This document shows positions 17,331 to 26,300 of a DNA stretch of 64,000 nt, one piece after another. The notes under the pieces are model-generated. The model was not told the DNA's origin. It worked only from the letters and a program-made list of their open reading frames with translations, and ran no database searches. Origin of the DNA: Epilithonimonas zeae (GTDB lineage: Bacteria; Bacteroidota; Bacteroidia; Flavobacteriales; Weeksellaceae); the NCBI RefSeq assembly GCF_023278365.1, contig NZ_CP075338.1:2046001-2110000 (forward strand), written 5' to 3'. The first letter of the stretch is position 1; the number at the start of each line of letters is the position of its first letter. The position numbers and the translations under genes were made by a program.

Positions 17331-18494
17331 TTATCCAATTTTTTGATTAAATGATTTCATCATAAAGCTTAAATCATCATTATTAACTTCTTTTTTGGTA
17401 TCCGCAATTTTCAAAAACTCCTGATACAGAAAGTCCAACTCTACTTTTGTCACATCAAAACCAATATTTTTGAATCGGTAAGCCAAAGCCGAACGTCCGC
17501 TTCTCGCCGTCAAAACAATGGAAGATTCATTGATTCCGACTTCTCTAGGATCGATAATTTCGTAAGTTTCTCTGTTCTTGATTACGCCATCCTGATGGAT
17601 TCCTGAACTGTGCGCAAATGCGTTCGCTCCAACAATGGCTTTGTTTGGCTGAACTGGCATTCCCATCAGTTCGGAAACCAAATAACTTATTTCGTTCAGC
17701 ATTTTGGAATTGATATCAGTAAAAAAATTAAGGTCAGGATGTTGTTTTATAATCATCACAACCTCTTCCAAAGCCGTATTTCCCGCACGTTCGCCAAGTC
17801 CGTTGATGGTACATTCGATTTGTCTGGCGCCGTTAACAATTCCGGAAATCGAATTGGCGGTTGCCATTCCCAAATCATTATGACAATGACAGGATAAAAT
17901 TGCTTTGTCAATATCTTTTACATTTTCTTTCAGATATTTGATTTTTCTACCGTATTCTTCGGGAAGACAATAACCCGTTGTGTCCGGAATATTAAGAACA
18001 GTTGCGCCAGCTTTAATGACTTCTTCGCAAACCTTCGCTAAAAAATCGTTATCCGTTCTTCCTGCATCTTCCGCATAAAACTCGACATCATCTACAAAAT
18101 TTTTAGCATATTTTACAGCTTCAACCGCTCTTTCCAAAACCTGCTCTCTTGTAGAGTTGAATTTGAATCTTATATGAGAATCCGAAGTTCCAATTCCTGT
18201 ATGGATTCTCGGTCTCTTAGCAAACCTCAAAGCTTCGGCTGCAACTTCAATATCTTTTTTGTTAGCTCTGGTTAATCCACAGACTTTAGCATTTTTTACA
18301 ATTTTCGAAATCTCTTGAACCGATAGAAAATCACCCGGACTCGAAATCGGAAAACCAGCTTCGATAATATCCACACCGAGACTATCGAGTTGTTCCGCAA
18401 TGATTAATTTTTGTTTCGTATCCAATTTACATCCCGGGACTTGTTCCCCATCTCGCAAGGTCGTATCAAAAATTTCAATTTTTTCCGAATCCAT
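17331..18494 (-). CDS. leuA: 2-isopropylmalate synthase, short form without regulatory domain
   Basis: A 387-residue HMGL-type TIM-barrel enzyme joining acetyl-CoA and 2-oxoisovalerate, the first step of leucine synthesis. Active-site parts are [13 protein letters not shown] at the N-terminus and [15 protein letters not shown], whose HxH binds the metal; [12 protein letters not shown] and [10 protein letters not shown] follow. Most characterised LeuA proteins are 500 residues or more and end in a leucine-binding LeuA dimer domain; here the protein stops after the helical communication region. Feedback control by leucine through that domain is therefore not expected. It is the first gene of the operon. 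A homocitrate synthase-type activity cannot be excluded by eye, but the operon argues for LeuA. Confidence 0.92.
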   Translation of the reverse strand: MDSEKIEIFDTTLRDGEQVPGCKLDTKQKLIIAEQLDSLGVDIIEAGFPISSPGDFLSVQEISKIVKNAKVCGLTRANKKDIEVAAEALRFAKRPRIHTGIGTSDSHIRFKFNSTREQVLERAVEAVKYAKNFVDDVEFYAEDAGRTDNDFLAKVCEEVIKAGATVLNIPDTTGYCLPEEYGRKIKYLKENVKDIDKAILSCHCHNDLGMATANSISGIVNGARQIECTINGLGERAGNTALEEVVMIIKQHPDLNFFTDINSKMLNEISYLVSELMGMPVQPNKAIVGANAFAHSSGIHQDGVIKNRETYEIIDPREVGINESSIVLTARSGRSALAYRFKNIGFDVTKVELDFLYQEFLKIADTKKEVNNDDLSFMMKSFNQKIG

Positions 18495-18522
18495 AATAAA
18501 GTTTTTATCTAATTTTGATATT

Positions 18523-18530
18523 CAAAAGTA
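18523..18530 (-). promoter_or_regulatory. Putative -7 box of the leuACDB operon
   Basis: On the minus strand the bases read TACTTTTG, matching TAnnTTTG, 28 bases before the leuA ATG. No T-box, riboswitch or leucine-rich leader peptide was seen between here and leuA. Confidence 0.5.
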
Positions 18531-18642
18531 GAAATTGACTTGTGCTATTAATCTTCGTTAATTAAATAAATACAATATTCGATTTTATCAAAACAAACAA
18601 TAACCGCTTAATTATCAAAAGATTAAATCCCATCATTTTACA

Positions 18643-20178
18643 ATGTCAGAATTACAAAAAGATTTTTTATTCGTGCTTATAAAGTCACTTTCGACTTCGG
18701 AAAAACGACAATTTAAGTTGTATGTCAATCGTCTTGGAATTAATGTCGATGCAAAATTTCTTCTGCTTTTTTCTGAATTGGACAAAATGAAAGAGTACAA
18801 TGAAGAAATTATCCTCGATAAAAAAATATCTTCAAAGCTTCAACTTTCTAATCTGAAGGCACATCTTTATAAACAGATATTAATAAGTCTTAGGTTAAAT
18901 CCGAGTCATCAGAATAATAGAATTCAGTTGCGTGAACAATTGGATTTTGCGACGATTTTATACCAAAAAGGATTATATAAACAAGCTCTGAAGATTCTTG
19001 ACAAAGCCAAACAATCTGCATTGGAATTAGACGAAAAAGGTATTGCTTCAGAAATCATTGAACTCGAAAAAGTAATTGAATCTCAATTCATTACAAGAAG
19101 TATTGATGGACGAGCGGATGAACTGATTCTGCAATCCAGCGAAATCAACAAGCAAAATAGTTATGCAACACAGCTTTCCAATCTATCATTGAAATTATAC
19201 AGCGAAATGCTGACGCACGGCTACATCAAAAATGATAATGACCGCGACAATATTCTTAATTTCTTTGATAGCAATATCAAAAATATTGATTTAAAAAAAT
19301 TAAATTTCACAGAAAAACTTTGGTATTACAAAGCACACGTTTGGAAAAATCAGTTGCTTCAGGATTATAAATACACGATAAAATACGCTTATCAGTGGGT
19401 AGAACTTTTTCATCAGAATCGGGAAATGATAAAAAATCACCCTGTTTGGTACATCAAAGGGAATACTTATCTGTTCAAAACATTATTTATTTACGGAAGT
19501 ATCAAAGGCATTGAGAAAAGGTTTGAAAAATTTGAAAGTATTGTAAAATCAGATGCTTTCATTCATAACGAAAACTCTCAATCTTTGATTTTCCTGAATT
19601 ATTACAATACCAAAATGAATCTCTATTTCATCAAAGGTGATTTTTTCAACGGTACAAAAATGATTCCTGAATTGGAGTTAAAAATGGAGAAACATCGTGA
19701 TAAGATAGACGAACATCATTTTCTGGTTCTTTATTTGAAAATCGCAGCAATGTTTTTCGGTAGCAAAAATTATCAGAAGACGGTGAAATATGGACAAAAA
19801 ATCATTAATTCCAAAGGCAATGTTCAGGAAGATTTATTGTTTCATACACGAATTTTAATGCTAATGGCAAAATTTGAATCTGGCTTTGATGATGATTATG
19901 ATGACTTTGTAAAAGCAACGATGAAGTTTGCAAAAAAGATGAAAAATCCGGGTGATTTGCATTTTTGCATTGTTGATTTCTTCAAGAAAATCAATGATAG
20001 AAATCCAAAAGAACAAGCCATTGCTTTTAATGAATTTGAGAAAGAATTGGAAATTTCTTCTCAAAACAGATACGACAAACGAACGCTAATGTACATCGAT
20101 ATCCACGGATGGGTAACTTCCAAAGTGAGGAATGTAGATGTGATAGAGATAATCAAGGAAAAAGTTAAACTAAAATAA
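18643..20178 (+). CDS. Conserved-looking helical protein of unknown function, 511 aa
   Basis: A long soluble protein without signal peptide or membrane segment. It is almost wholly helical, with repeated pairs of helices such as LYQKGLYKQALKILDKAKQSALEL (TPR-like) near residues 105-130 and further repeats up to the end. The N-terminus (LQKDFLFVLIKSLSTSEKRQFKLYV) looks like a short HTH or helical cap. I do not recognise the family and see no catalytic motif. A scaffold or protein-binding role is an inference from the helical repeats. It lies between leuA (divergent) and thrS, 56 bases ahead of thrS. Confidence 0.72.
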   Translation: MSELQKDFLFVLIKSLSTSEKRQFKLYVNRLGINVDAKFLLLFSELDKMKEYNEEIILDKKISSKLQLSNLKAHLYKQILISLRLNPSHQNNRIQLREQLDFATILYQKGLYKQALKILDKAKQSALELDEKGIASEIIELEKVIESQFITRSIDGRADELILQSSEINKQNSYATQLSNLSLKLYSEMLTHGYIKNDNDRDNILNFFDSNIKNIDLKKLNFTEKLWYYKAHVWKNQLLQDYKYTIKYAYQWVELFHQNREMIKNHPVWYIKGNTYLFKTLFIYGSIKGIEKRFEKFESIVKSDAFIHNENSQSLIFLNYYNTKMNLYFIKGDFFNGTKMIPELELKMEKHRDKIDEHHFLVLYLKIAAMFFGSKNYQKTVKYGQKIINSKGNVQEDLLFHTRILMLMAKFESGFDDDYDDFVKATMKFAKKMKNPGDLHFCIVDFFKKINDRNPKEQAIAFNEFEKELEISSQNRYDKRTLMYIDIHGWVTSKVRNVDVIEIIKEKVKLK

Positions 20179-20202
20179 CATTATTCTTTCTTTAAAAATC
20201 AC

Positions 20203-20210
20203 TATTTTTG
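20203..20210 (+). promoter_or_regulatory. Putative -7 box for thrS
   Basis: TATTTTTG matches TAnnTTTG, 24 bases upstream of the thrS ATG. The -33 region is weak. Confidence 0.5.
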
Positions 20211-20234
20211 CAAACATTAATTTTTTAAACCATT

Positions 20235-22178
20235 ATGCTAAAAATTACACTTCCTGATGGCAGCATCAGAGAATATGAAGGAGCAGTTACTCCACTACAA
20301 GTTGCGCAAAGTATAAGTGACGGTTTGGCAAGAAACACGATTTCTGCTATCGTAAACGGACAACAGACAGAAGTAGAAACCACGATAACGGAGGATTCTA
20401 CAGTGCAGCTTTTGACGTGGAATGACGATATGGGAAAAAAAGCATTCTGGCATTCATCCGCTCACTTGTTGGCTCAGGCAATTATGGAGTTTTATCCTAA
20501 CGCCAAGTTGACAATCGGGCCTGCAATCGCTAACGGATTCTACTATGATGTGGATTTCGGAGGAGAGCCTTTGTCTGAAAAAGACTTCGAGAAATTAGAA
20601 AAGAAAATCTTAGAAAACGCTAAGAAAAATTCTACTTTCAACCTGCGTGAAGTTTCTAAAGCAGAAGCTTTGAAGGAATATGCAGACAATCCTTTCAAAA
20701 CAGAATTGATTGAAAATCTTCCTGATGGCGAAATCACTTTCGTAACGCACGACAACTTCACAGACCTTTGTAGAGGTGGTCACATCCCATCAACAGGAAT
20801 TGTGAAAGCTGTAAAAATCCTTAATGCCGGTGGTGCTTATTGGAGAGGTGATGAGAAAAACCCGCAATTAACAAGAGTTTATGGTATTTCTTTTCCAAAA
20901 CAAAAAGAATTAACTGAATATCTTGAAAGACTTGAGGAAGCTAAAAGACGTGACCACAGAAAATTAGGAAAAGAATTAGGTATTTTTGCTTTCTCAGAAA
21001 AAGTCGGCGCTGGTCTTCCACTTTGGTTGCCAAAAGGAGCTGCATTGAGAAAGAAATTAGAAAACTTCTTATCAGAAGCTCAGAAAAAACAAGGTTATGA
21101 ATTTGTAATTTCTCCACACATTGGAGCAAAAGAATTATATGTAACTTCCGGACACTGGGACAAATATGGTGCAGACAGCTTCCAACCGATCAAAACTCCA
21201 AATGAGGGGGAAGAGTTTTTGTTGAAGCCAATGAACTGCCCACACCACTGTGAGATTTACAAAGCACAACAATGGTCTTATAAAGACTTGCCAAAACGTT
21301 ACGCTGAGTTTGGAACCGTTTACAGATATGAGCAATCCGGAGAATTACACGGCTTGACAAGAGTTCGTGGATTTACTCAGGATGATGCACACCTTTTCTG
21401 TACACCAGACCAATTGTTGCAGGAATTTGAAAAAGTTATTGACTTAGTTTTATATGTTTTTGGTTCGCTTGGATTTGCTGATTTTACGGCTCAGATTTCT
21501 TTGAGAGACCCAGAAAATAGAGAAAAATATATCGGTTCCGATGAGAATTGGGAGAAAGCAGAAAATGCTATTGTAACTGCTGCAAAATCTAAAGGTCTTA
21601 AAACTGTAACCGAATATGGCGAAGCGGCTTTCTATGGTCCTAAGCTAGATTTTATGGTAAAAGATGCCTTGGGAAGAAGCTGGCAGTTAGGAACAATCCA
21701 AGTTGATTACAATTTGCCAGAGAGATTTGACCTTTGGTATAACGGTAATGATAACGAAAAGCACAGACCTGTGATGATTCACAGAGCACCATTTGGTTCT
21801 ATGGAAAGATTCATTGCGATTCTAATTGAGAACACAGCAGGGGATTTCCCACTTTGGTTGAGCCCTGAGCAATTCACGATTTTGCCAATCAGTGAAAAGT
21901 ATGCAGATTATGCAAAAAAAGTTTCACAATTATTGGAAAATCACGATATTTGCGGTTTAATAGACGACAGAAACGAGAAAACGGGTAAAAAAATCCGTGA
22001 TGCCGAATTGAAAAAACTACCATTTATGCTTATTGTAGGTGAAAATGAGGAAAATAACGGTACGATTTCTGTAAGAAGAAGAGGCGAAGGCGACCTTGGA
22101 GAAATGACAGTTGACGCTTTTATCTCTTATTTTAAAGAGCAGGCAAAACCAACATTTGAACTAGGCGGAAACAACTAA
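20235..22178 (+). CDS. thrS: Threonyl-tRNA synthetase
   Basis: A 647-residue class II synthetase charging tRNA-Thr. In order: TGS domain ([21 protein letters not shown], residues 3-60); editing domain with [11 protein letters not shown] and DLCRGGHIP (about 75-185); catalytic core with the zinc ligand in [11 protein letters not shown], motif 2 around [17 protein letters not shown]; motif 3 around [11 protein letters not shown]; and a C-terminal anticodon-binding domain. Length is typical. infC, rpmI and rplT follow on the same strand, the common thrS-infC-rpmI-rplT order. Confidence 0.97.
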   Translation: MLKITLPDGSIREYEGAVTPLQVAQSISDGLARNTISAIVNGQQTEVETTITEDSTVQLLTWNDDMGKKAFWHSSAHLLAQAIMEFYPNAKLTIGPAIANGFYYDVDFGGEPLSEKDFEKLEKKILENAKKNSTFNLREVSKAEALKEYADNPFKTELIENLPDGEITFVTHDNFTDLCRGGHIPSTGIVKAVKILNAGGAYWRGDEKNPQLTRVYGISFPKQKELTEYLERLEEAKRRDHRKLGKELGIFAFSEKVGAGLPLWLPKGAALRKKLENFLSEAQKKQGYEFVISPHIGAKELYVTSGHWDKYGADSFQPIKTPNEGEEFLLKPMNCPHHCEIYKAQQWSYKDLPKRYAEFGTVYRYEQSGELHGLTRVRGFTQDDAHLFCTPDQLLQEFEKVIDLVLYVFGSLGFADFTAQISLRDPENREKYIGSDENWEKAENAIVTAAKSKGLKTVTEYGEAAFYGPKLDFMVKDALGRSWQLGTIQVDYNLPERFDLWYNGNDNEKHRPVMIHRAPFGSMERFIAILIENTAGDFPLWLSPEQFTILPISEKYADYAKKVSQLLENHDICGLIDDRNEKTGKKIRDAELKKLPFMLIVGENEENNGTISVRRRGEGDLGEMTVDAFISYFKEQAKPTFELGGNN

Positions 22179-22217
22179 GCCTTATTTAATTATTATTAAT
22201 TTTAAAATTTTAAAACC

Positions 22218-22781
22218 ATAGCACTAAAAAGAAACAACAGCAGAGGTCCGATGAGACGCCCAGTCCAAGAAGACCTTCATCAAATCAACGATAAAATCCG
22301 CGCAAGGGAAGTTCGTCTGGTTGGAGAAAATGTAGAACCTGGAGTTTATCCATTGGCAAAGGCTTTGGAAATAGCAAGAGAACAAGAGTTAGACCTTGTG
22401 GTTATTTCTGATAAGGCAGAACCTTACATCTCTCGTATTTTGGATTACAAAAAATTCTTATATGAGCAAAAAAAGAAAACCAAAGAACTAAAAGCGAAGC
22501 AAGTAAAAGTAGTTGTAAAGGAAATCAGATTCGGTCCTCAGACTGATGACCACGACTACGAATTCAAGAAAAAGCACGCTGAAAAATTCTTGGAAGAGGG
22601 TTCTAAATTGAAGACTTATGTTTTCTTCAAAGGGCGATCTATCATCTTCAAAGATCAAGGAGAAATTCTTCTTTTGAAGCTTGCTCAAGATTTGGAACAC
22701 GTTGGAAAAGTTGACCAACTTCCTAAGCTTGAAGGAAAAAGAATGATTATGATGATGAGCCCTAAGAAGCCTGCAAAATAA
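22218..22781 (+). CDS. infC: Translation initiation factor IF-3, probable AUA start
   Basis: IF-3 binds the 30S subunit and checks start codons. The recognisable protein includes [42 protein letters not shown] and the C-terminal domain, [17 protein letters not shown]. The frame is open back to a stop at 22203, with no ATG, GTG or TTG until ATG 22251. Upstream codons 22218-22250 encode [11 protein letters not shown], which looks like the normal IF-3 beginning ([11 protein letters not shown]). An ATA at 22218 therefore seems to be the true start, as rare start codons are a known autoregulation device of infC (AUU in Escherichia coli). The conservative start would be 22251, giving 176 residues. 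Confidence 0.88.
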   Translation: MALKRNNSRGPMRRPVQEDLHQINDKIRAREVRLVGENVEPGVYPLAKALEIAREQELDLVVISDKAEPYISRILDYKKFLYEQKKKTKELKAKQVKVVVKEIRFGPQTDDHDYEFKKKHAEKFLEEGSKLKTYVFFKGRSIIFKDQGEILLLKLAQDLEHVGKVDQLPKLEGKRMIMMMSPKKPAK

Positions 22782-22807
22782 TATTGATAAAATTCAATTT
22801 ATATATT

Positions 22808-22836
22808 AAACCTCAAATTAATTTTTGAGGTTTTTT
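22808..22836 (+). terminator. Terminator or attenuator between infC and rpmI
   Basis: aaacctcaaa (22808-22817) and tttgaggttt (22824-22833) are a perfect 10-base stem, followed by T. rpmI has its own -7 box downstream. Confidence 0.75.
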
Positions 22837-22863
22837 AATATCTCAACTTTCAGAATTTTTTTG

Positions 22864-22871
22864 TAATTTTG
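22864..22871 (+). promoter_or_regulatory. Putative -7 box for rpmI-rplT
   Basis: TAATTTTG fits TAnnTTTG, 71 bases before rpmI and just after the terminator of infC. Confidence 0.45.
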
Positions 22872-22942
22872 CAAACTATTATTCTTAAATACATTTGGGA
22901 ATATTAATAAAATATTGATAACAAAACATAAAAAGCAGAACA

Positions 22943-23140
22943 ATGCCAAAATTAAAAACGAAATCAGGTGCTAAAAAGCGTTTTGCTCTTACCGGAACTG
23001 GTAAGATCAAAAGAAAGAATGCTTTCAAAAGCCACATCTTGACAAAGAAAGAAACTAAGCAAAAGAGAAATCTAACGCAAACTTCTTACGTTGCTGCTGT
23101 GGACACGAAAAGTGTTTTAAGACAATTAGCAATTAAGTAG
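22943..23140 (+). CDS. rpmI: 50S ribosomal protein L35
   Basis: A 65-residue, strongly basic protein of the large subunit. [27 protein letters not shown] is the classical L35 start. Length and composition are normal. It is followed by rplT after 121 bases. It may be co-transcribed from the -7 box at 22864. Confidence 0.97.
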   Translation: MPKLKTKSGAKKRFALTGTGKIKRKNAFKSHILTKKETKQKRNLTQTSYVAAVDTKSVLRQLAIK

Positions 23141-23261
23141 TTTTTATAAATCTATATTCGGTTTATAAGAATTCAAAACAAATTCAACAATTTAACCCTG
23201 AGATGGAGCCACTAAGAGTAATGAAATAATTACCGCACATTTCAAAAAAACAATTTAAATT

Positions 23262-23606
23262 ATGCCAAGATCAGTAAACGCTGTAGCGTCTAGAGCGCGC
23301 AGAAAAAAAGTACTTAAGCAAGCTAAAGGTTTTTTCGGTAGAAGAAAGAACGTTTGGACTGTAGCTAAAAACGCGGTAGAAAAAGCAATGCAATATGCTT
23401 ACCGTGGTAGAAAAGAGAAGAAAAGAAACTTCAGAAGCCTTTGGGTAACTCGTATCAACGCGGGTGCTAGAGAGCACGGATTATCTTACTCTCAGTTTAT
23501 GGGAGCTCTTAAGAAAAACAACATCGAGCTAAACAGAAAAGTTCTTGCAGACCTTGCAATGAATCATCCTGAAGCTTTCAAAGCTGTTGTAGATCAAGTA
23601 AAATAA
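23262..23606 (+). CDS. rplT: 50S ribosomal protein L20
   Basis: A 114-residue basic protein, assembly-initiating in the large subunit. The start [20 protein letters not shown] and the later [18 protein letters not shown] are diagnostic. In other bacteria L20 represses the infC-rpmI-rplT mRNA; no matching structure could be seen here by eye. The 121-base gap after rpmI is unexplained apart from a partial phrase of intergenic repeat text. Confidence 0.97.
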   Translation: MPRSVNAVASRARRKKVLKQAKGFFGRRKNVWTVAKNAVEKAMQYAYRGRKEKKRNFRSLWVTRINAGAREHGLSYSQFMGALKKNNIELNRKVLADLAMNHPEAFKAVVDQVK

Positions 23607-23634
23607 TTACAAATCTTTGTTATCAATATAAAAT

Positions 23635-23660
23635 CCTGAGAAATATCTCAGGTTTTTTTT
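23635..23660 (+). terminator. Terminator of rplT
   Basis: cctgag (23635-23640) and ctcagg (23647-23652) form a stem followed by eight T. The T-run runs directly into the -7 box of the next gene. Confidence 0.8.
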
Positions 23661-23667
23661 ATTTTTG
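23660..23667 (+). promoter_or_regulatory. Putative -7 box of the M28 peptidase gene, overlapping the terminator end
   Basis: TATTTTTG matches the consensus and begins at the last base of the T-run of the rplT terminator. The ATG is at 23684. Confidence 0.5.
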
Positions 23668-23683
23668 CCAAAATTTTCACCTT

Positions 23684-24865
23684 ATGATCAAAAGATCTAT
23701 AATTATTCTTAGTTTTTTAGCTTTCGTTTCTTTATTGAAAGCTCAGACTTTTATCCAGGCTTATCAGGACAGAGTCAATCAAATTTCTCAGGCTAATATC
23801 AATTCTTACTTACAGGAATTTGAAGCTTTAGGAGTTAAGAGAACCGGAACAACGCAGAATACAAATGCTTTTAACTGGATTAAGAATAAATATACTTCTT
23901 TCGGATATTCAACTTCTGATTTTTTTGAGCATTCCTGGACTGCCAACGGTTTATCATCCAAAAATTTTATCGTTACAAAAACAGGAACACTTTATCCTAA
24001 TAAATTTGTAATTGTTTGCGGGCATTTTGATTCCATCAACGGTCCGGGAACTAATGATAACGGAAGTGGAACATCGATAATTCTTGAGATGGCTAGAATC
24101 CTAAAAGATGTTCCAACTGAATATTCAATTAAGTTTATCCACTTCTCTGGTGAAGAACAAGGACTTTTGGGAAGTTCGAGATATGTTTCACAAATTGTAA
24201 ATGGAACCAGTCCTAAAATGGACATCAAAGTCGTTGTAAACTTAGACCAGGTTGGTGGATTAGCGACAAAAGCAAACACGAAACTTTATCACGACAGAGA
24301 CCAAAGCAGCCCCTCAAGTAATAATGCTGCAGCTGCAGTTGCCGTTCAGGAATTAGCCAATTGTACCTTATTATATTCGCCTTTAGCTGTAGATTTTGAT
24401 CCTGCAGAAAGTACAGATTATGTTCCCTTCCAACAGAATGGCGAAATCATCACAGGATATTGGGAATATGAAGGTGGCTATAACAATCCTTACGTTCACA
24501 CAGCAAATGATCTTTTAGTGAATATGGATCCGGTTTATGTTTTAAATGTTGGAAAATCTGCAATTGGATCAATTCAACATTTCGCAACAGCTTCCACTAC
24601 AACTTTAGCAACAGAAGATATTCTTTCAAAAAATTTGGAATCCACACAGTTTTATCCAAACCCAGCTAAGAACACATTGAATATTAAAATTGATGATCCA
24701 ATAAAAGATTTTAAAGTAGAAATTACGGACATGAATGGAAGTCAGGTTCTAATTAATGAAGCGAATAAAATTCATATTGATATTTCGCATTTGAAGCCTG
24801 GAGTTTATGTTGGAACGATAACTATTGACAATAAGAAAGTCACCAAAAAAATCATTATTGAATAA
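23684..24865 (+). CDS. Secreted M28-family metallopeptidase with T9SS sorting domain
   Basis: A 393-residue aminopeptidase-type zinc enzyme. A signal peptide ends near KAQ (residues 1-21). Ligands for the two zinc ions fall at His114 (GHFDS), Asp125 (TNDNGSG), Glu157/158 (SGEEQG), Asp188 (NLDQVGG) and His272 (YVHTAND), the M28 pattern. The last ~80 residues (FYPNPAKNTLNIKI...LKPGVYVGTI) are a type A T9SS C-terminal domain, so it is exported across the outer membrane and probably cell-surface or medium-bound. It is the first of three adjacent secreted peptidases. Confidence 0.92.
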   Translation: MIKRSIIILSFLAFVSLLKAQTFIQAYQDRVNQISQANINSYLQEFEALGVKRTGTTQNTNAFNWIKNKYTSFGYSTSDFFEHSWTANGLSSKNFIVTKTGTLYPNKFVIVCGHFDSINGPGTNDNGSGTSIILEMARILKDVPTEYSIKFIHFSGEEQGLLGSSRYVSQIVNGTSPKMDIKVVVNLDQVGGLATKANTKLYHDRDQSSPSSNNAAAAVAVQELANCTLLYSPLAVDFDPAESTDYVPFQQNGEIITGYWEYEGGYNNPYVHTANDLLVNMDPVYVLNVGKSAIGSIQHFATASTTTLATEDILSKNLESTQFYPNPAKNTLNIKIDDPIKDFKVEITDMNGSQVLINEANKIHIDISHLKPGVYVGTITIDNKKVTKKIIIE

Positions 24866-24886
24866 TTAAGTAATCCGTTAAATATT

Positions 24887-24917
24887 AATCCTGAGCTATT
24901 TCTCAGGATTTTTTTTA
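24887..24917 (+). terminator. Terminator of the first M28 gene
   Basis: aatcctgag (24887-24895) and ctcaggatt (24902-24910) form a perfect 9-base stem followed by T8. Confidence 0.85.
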
Positions 24918-24984
24918 TGATAAATATTGGGATAAGAAATTAATCTAAAAACATTAGATTTGTTCTTAATAAAAATTAGACGAA

Positions 24985-26247
24985 ATGTTTTTATCAATAA
25001 CCAAATTAAAACAAGTATCAACACTTTCCTTATTAGGAATTTCCGCATTATACTATTCTCAGCAAAAAACAAATCCTGAGCAGGTTAATGAAGATAATCT
25101 TAAAAAACATATTTACTTTTTAGCTTCAGATGAGCTGCAAGGAAGACTTACAGGTTCTGAAGGCGAAACAAAGGCAGCGAATTATCTTTCCTCTGAATTC
25201 AAAAAATTAGGATTGAAGCCTTACGAAGGAAAAGAATTCATCCAAAATTTTGATTATAGTGTTAAGCTAAATCCACACGATGACAAAACCTCTACTGCAG
25301 TAAAAGGCAAAAACGTAATCGCAGCTCTTGACAACAAAGCTGACAAAACAATTGTGATTGGGGCACATTACGATCATCTTGGGCTTAATGAACACCACAA
25401 CTCTACTCTGGCCAATTCTGACGGACAAATCCATAACGGCGCAGACGATAACGCATCCGGAACCGCTGCAGTTCTGGAATTAGCAAGAATGTTCTCACAG
25501 AATAAAACAAAAGAAAATGTGAATTATGTTTTCGCATTATTCTCCGGTGAAGAAGATGGATTGATAGGTTCTAAAAAATTAGCAGAAACTATCAAAACCA
25601 ATTATCCGAATACAATTTTTATGATTAATATGGATATGGTTGGTCGATTGAATAAAGATAATAACCTGACTGTTGGCGGCGTTGGAACCTCTCCTATTCT
25701 ATCAGATTTGGTTAAAAAACATAAGCCCGAAAGTATCAATTTATCTTTGGATGAATCTGGTGTTGGCCCAAGCGATCATACTTCTTTTTATTTGAAAGAT
25801 ATTCCGGTTTTGTTCTTGTTTACAGGAACTCATAATGATTATCACAAACCGACTGATGATGCGGATAAAATCAATTATCAAGGACAAAAAATCATTACCA
25901 ATTATGTTTTCAATTTGGCTAATGCTTTAGGAAATGAAAAGGAAATTCCGTTCACAAAAACGGCGATTGCTGCAACCAAGGCAGTTCCAAAATATAAAGT
26001 GAGTCTGGGAATTATGCCAAATTACGCTGACACAAAAGACGGAATGGGCATCGATGGCGTCATCGACAACAGACCTGCAGCGAATGCGGGAATCTTACAA
26101 GGCGATGTTCTTACGAAAATTGGGAAATGTGAAGTGAAGGAAGTTTATTCTTATATGGATTGTCTTGCAAAAATCAACGCTGGAGAAGAACATCCAGTAA
26201 CCGTAAAACGTAACGGTGAAGAAAAAGTCTTCAATGTGAAATTCTAA
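24985..26247 (+). CDS. M28-family metallopeptidase with C-terminal PDZ domain
   Basis: A 420-residue protein with a hydrophobic N-terminus (residues ~7-26, probably signal peptide or anchor). Zinc ligands of the M28 fold: His128 (GAHYDHLG), Asp154 (NGADDNASG), Glu189/190 (SGEEDG), Asp217 (NMDMVGR) and His287 (YHKPTDD). From about residue 330 a PDZ-like domain follows (LGIMPNYADTKDGMGIDGVIDNRPAANAGI...). There is no T9SS sorting domain, so it is likely periplasmic or surface-anchored by other means. It is a distant paralogue of the preceding peptidase. Confidence 0.9.
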   Translation: MFLSITKLKQVSTLSLLGISALYYSQQKTNPEQVNEDNLKKHIYFLASDELQGRLTGSEGETKAANYLSSEFKKLGLKPYEGKEFIQNFDYSVKLNPHDDKTSTAVKGKNVIAALDNKADKTIVIGAHYDHLGLNEHHNSTLANSDGQIHNGADDNASGTAAVLELARMFSQNKTKENVNYVFALFSGEEDGLIGSKKLAETIKTNYPNTIFMINMDMVGRLNKDNNLTVGGVGTSPILSDLVKKHKPESINLSLDESGVGPSDHTSFYLKDIPVLFLFTGTHNDYHKPTDDADKINYQGQKIITNYVFNLANALGNEKEIPFTKTAIAATKAVPKYKVSLGIMPNYADTKDGMGIDGVIDNRPAANAGILQGDVLTKIGKCEVKEVYSYMDCLAKINAGEEHPVTVKRNGEEKVFNVKF

Positions 26248-26250
26248 ATA

Positions 26251-26284
26251 AAAAAACCGATTGAATGACAATCGGTTTTTTTTA
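26251..26284. terminator. Bidirectional terminator between the M28 and M4/M36-like genes
   Basis: aaaaaaccgattg (26251-26263) and caatcggtttttt (26269-26281) form a long stem with an A-run on the left and T-run on the right, serving both convergent genes. Confidence 0.85.
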
Positions 26285-26300
26285 TATTAAAATTATCTCA

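Noticed and set aside
17323-17338. TTG start of leuC overlapping the leuA stop
   Set aside because: An ATG at 17323 gives the normal family start and standard length.
18495-18642. T-box or leucine leader peptide before leuA
   Set aside because: No T-box sequence, terminator/antiterminator pair or Leu-rich short ORF was found in the gap.
22203-22217. IF-3 start further upstream than the ATA
   Set aside because: The frame is closed by a stop at 22203, and the residues just before the ATA are not like the family.
23141-23261. L20-binding leader or small gene between rpmI and rplT
   Set aside because: No stable structure or ORF could be made out by eye; only AT-rich sequence with a short phrase of intergenic repeat text.
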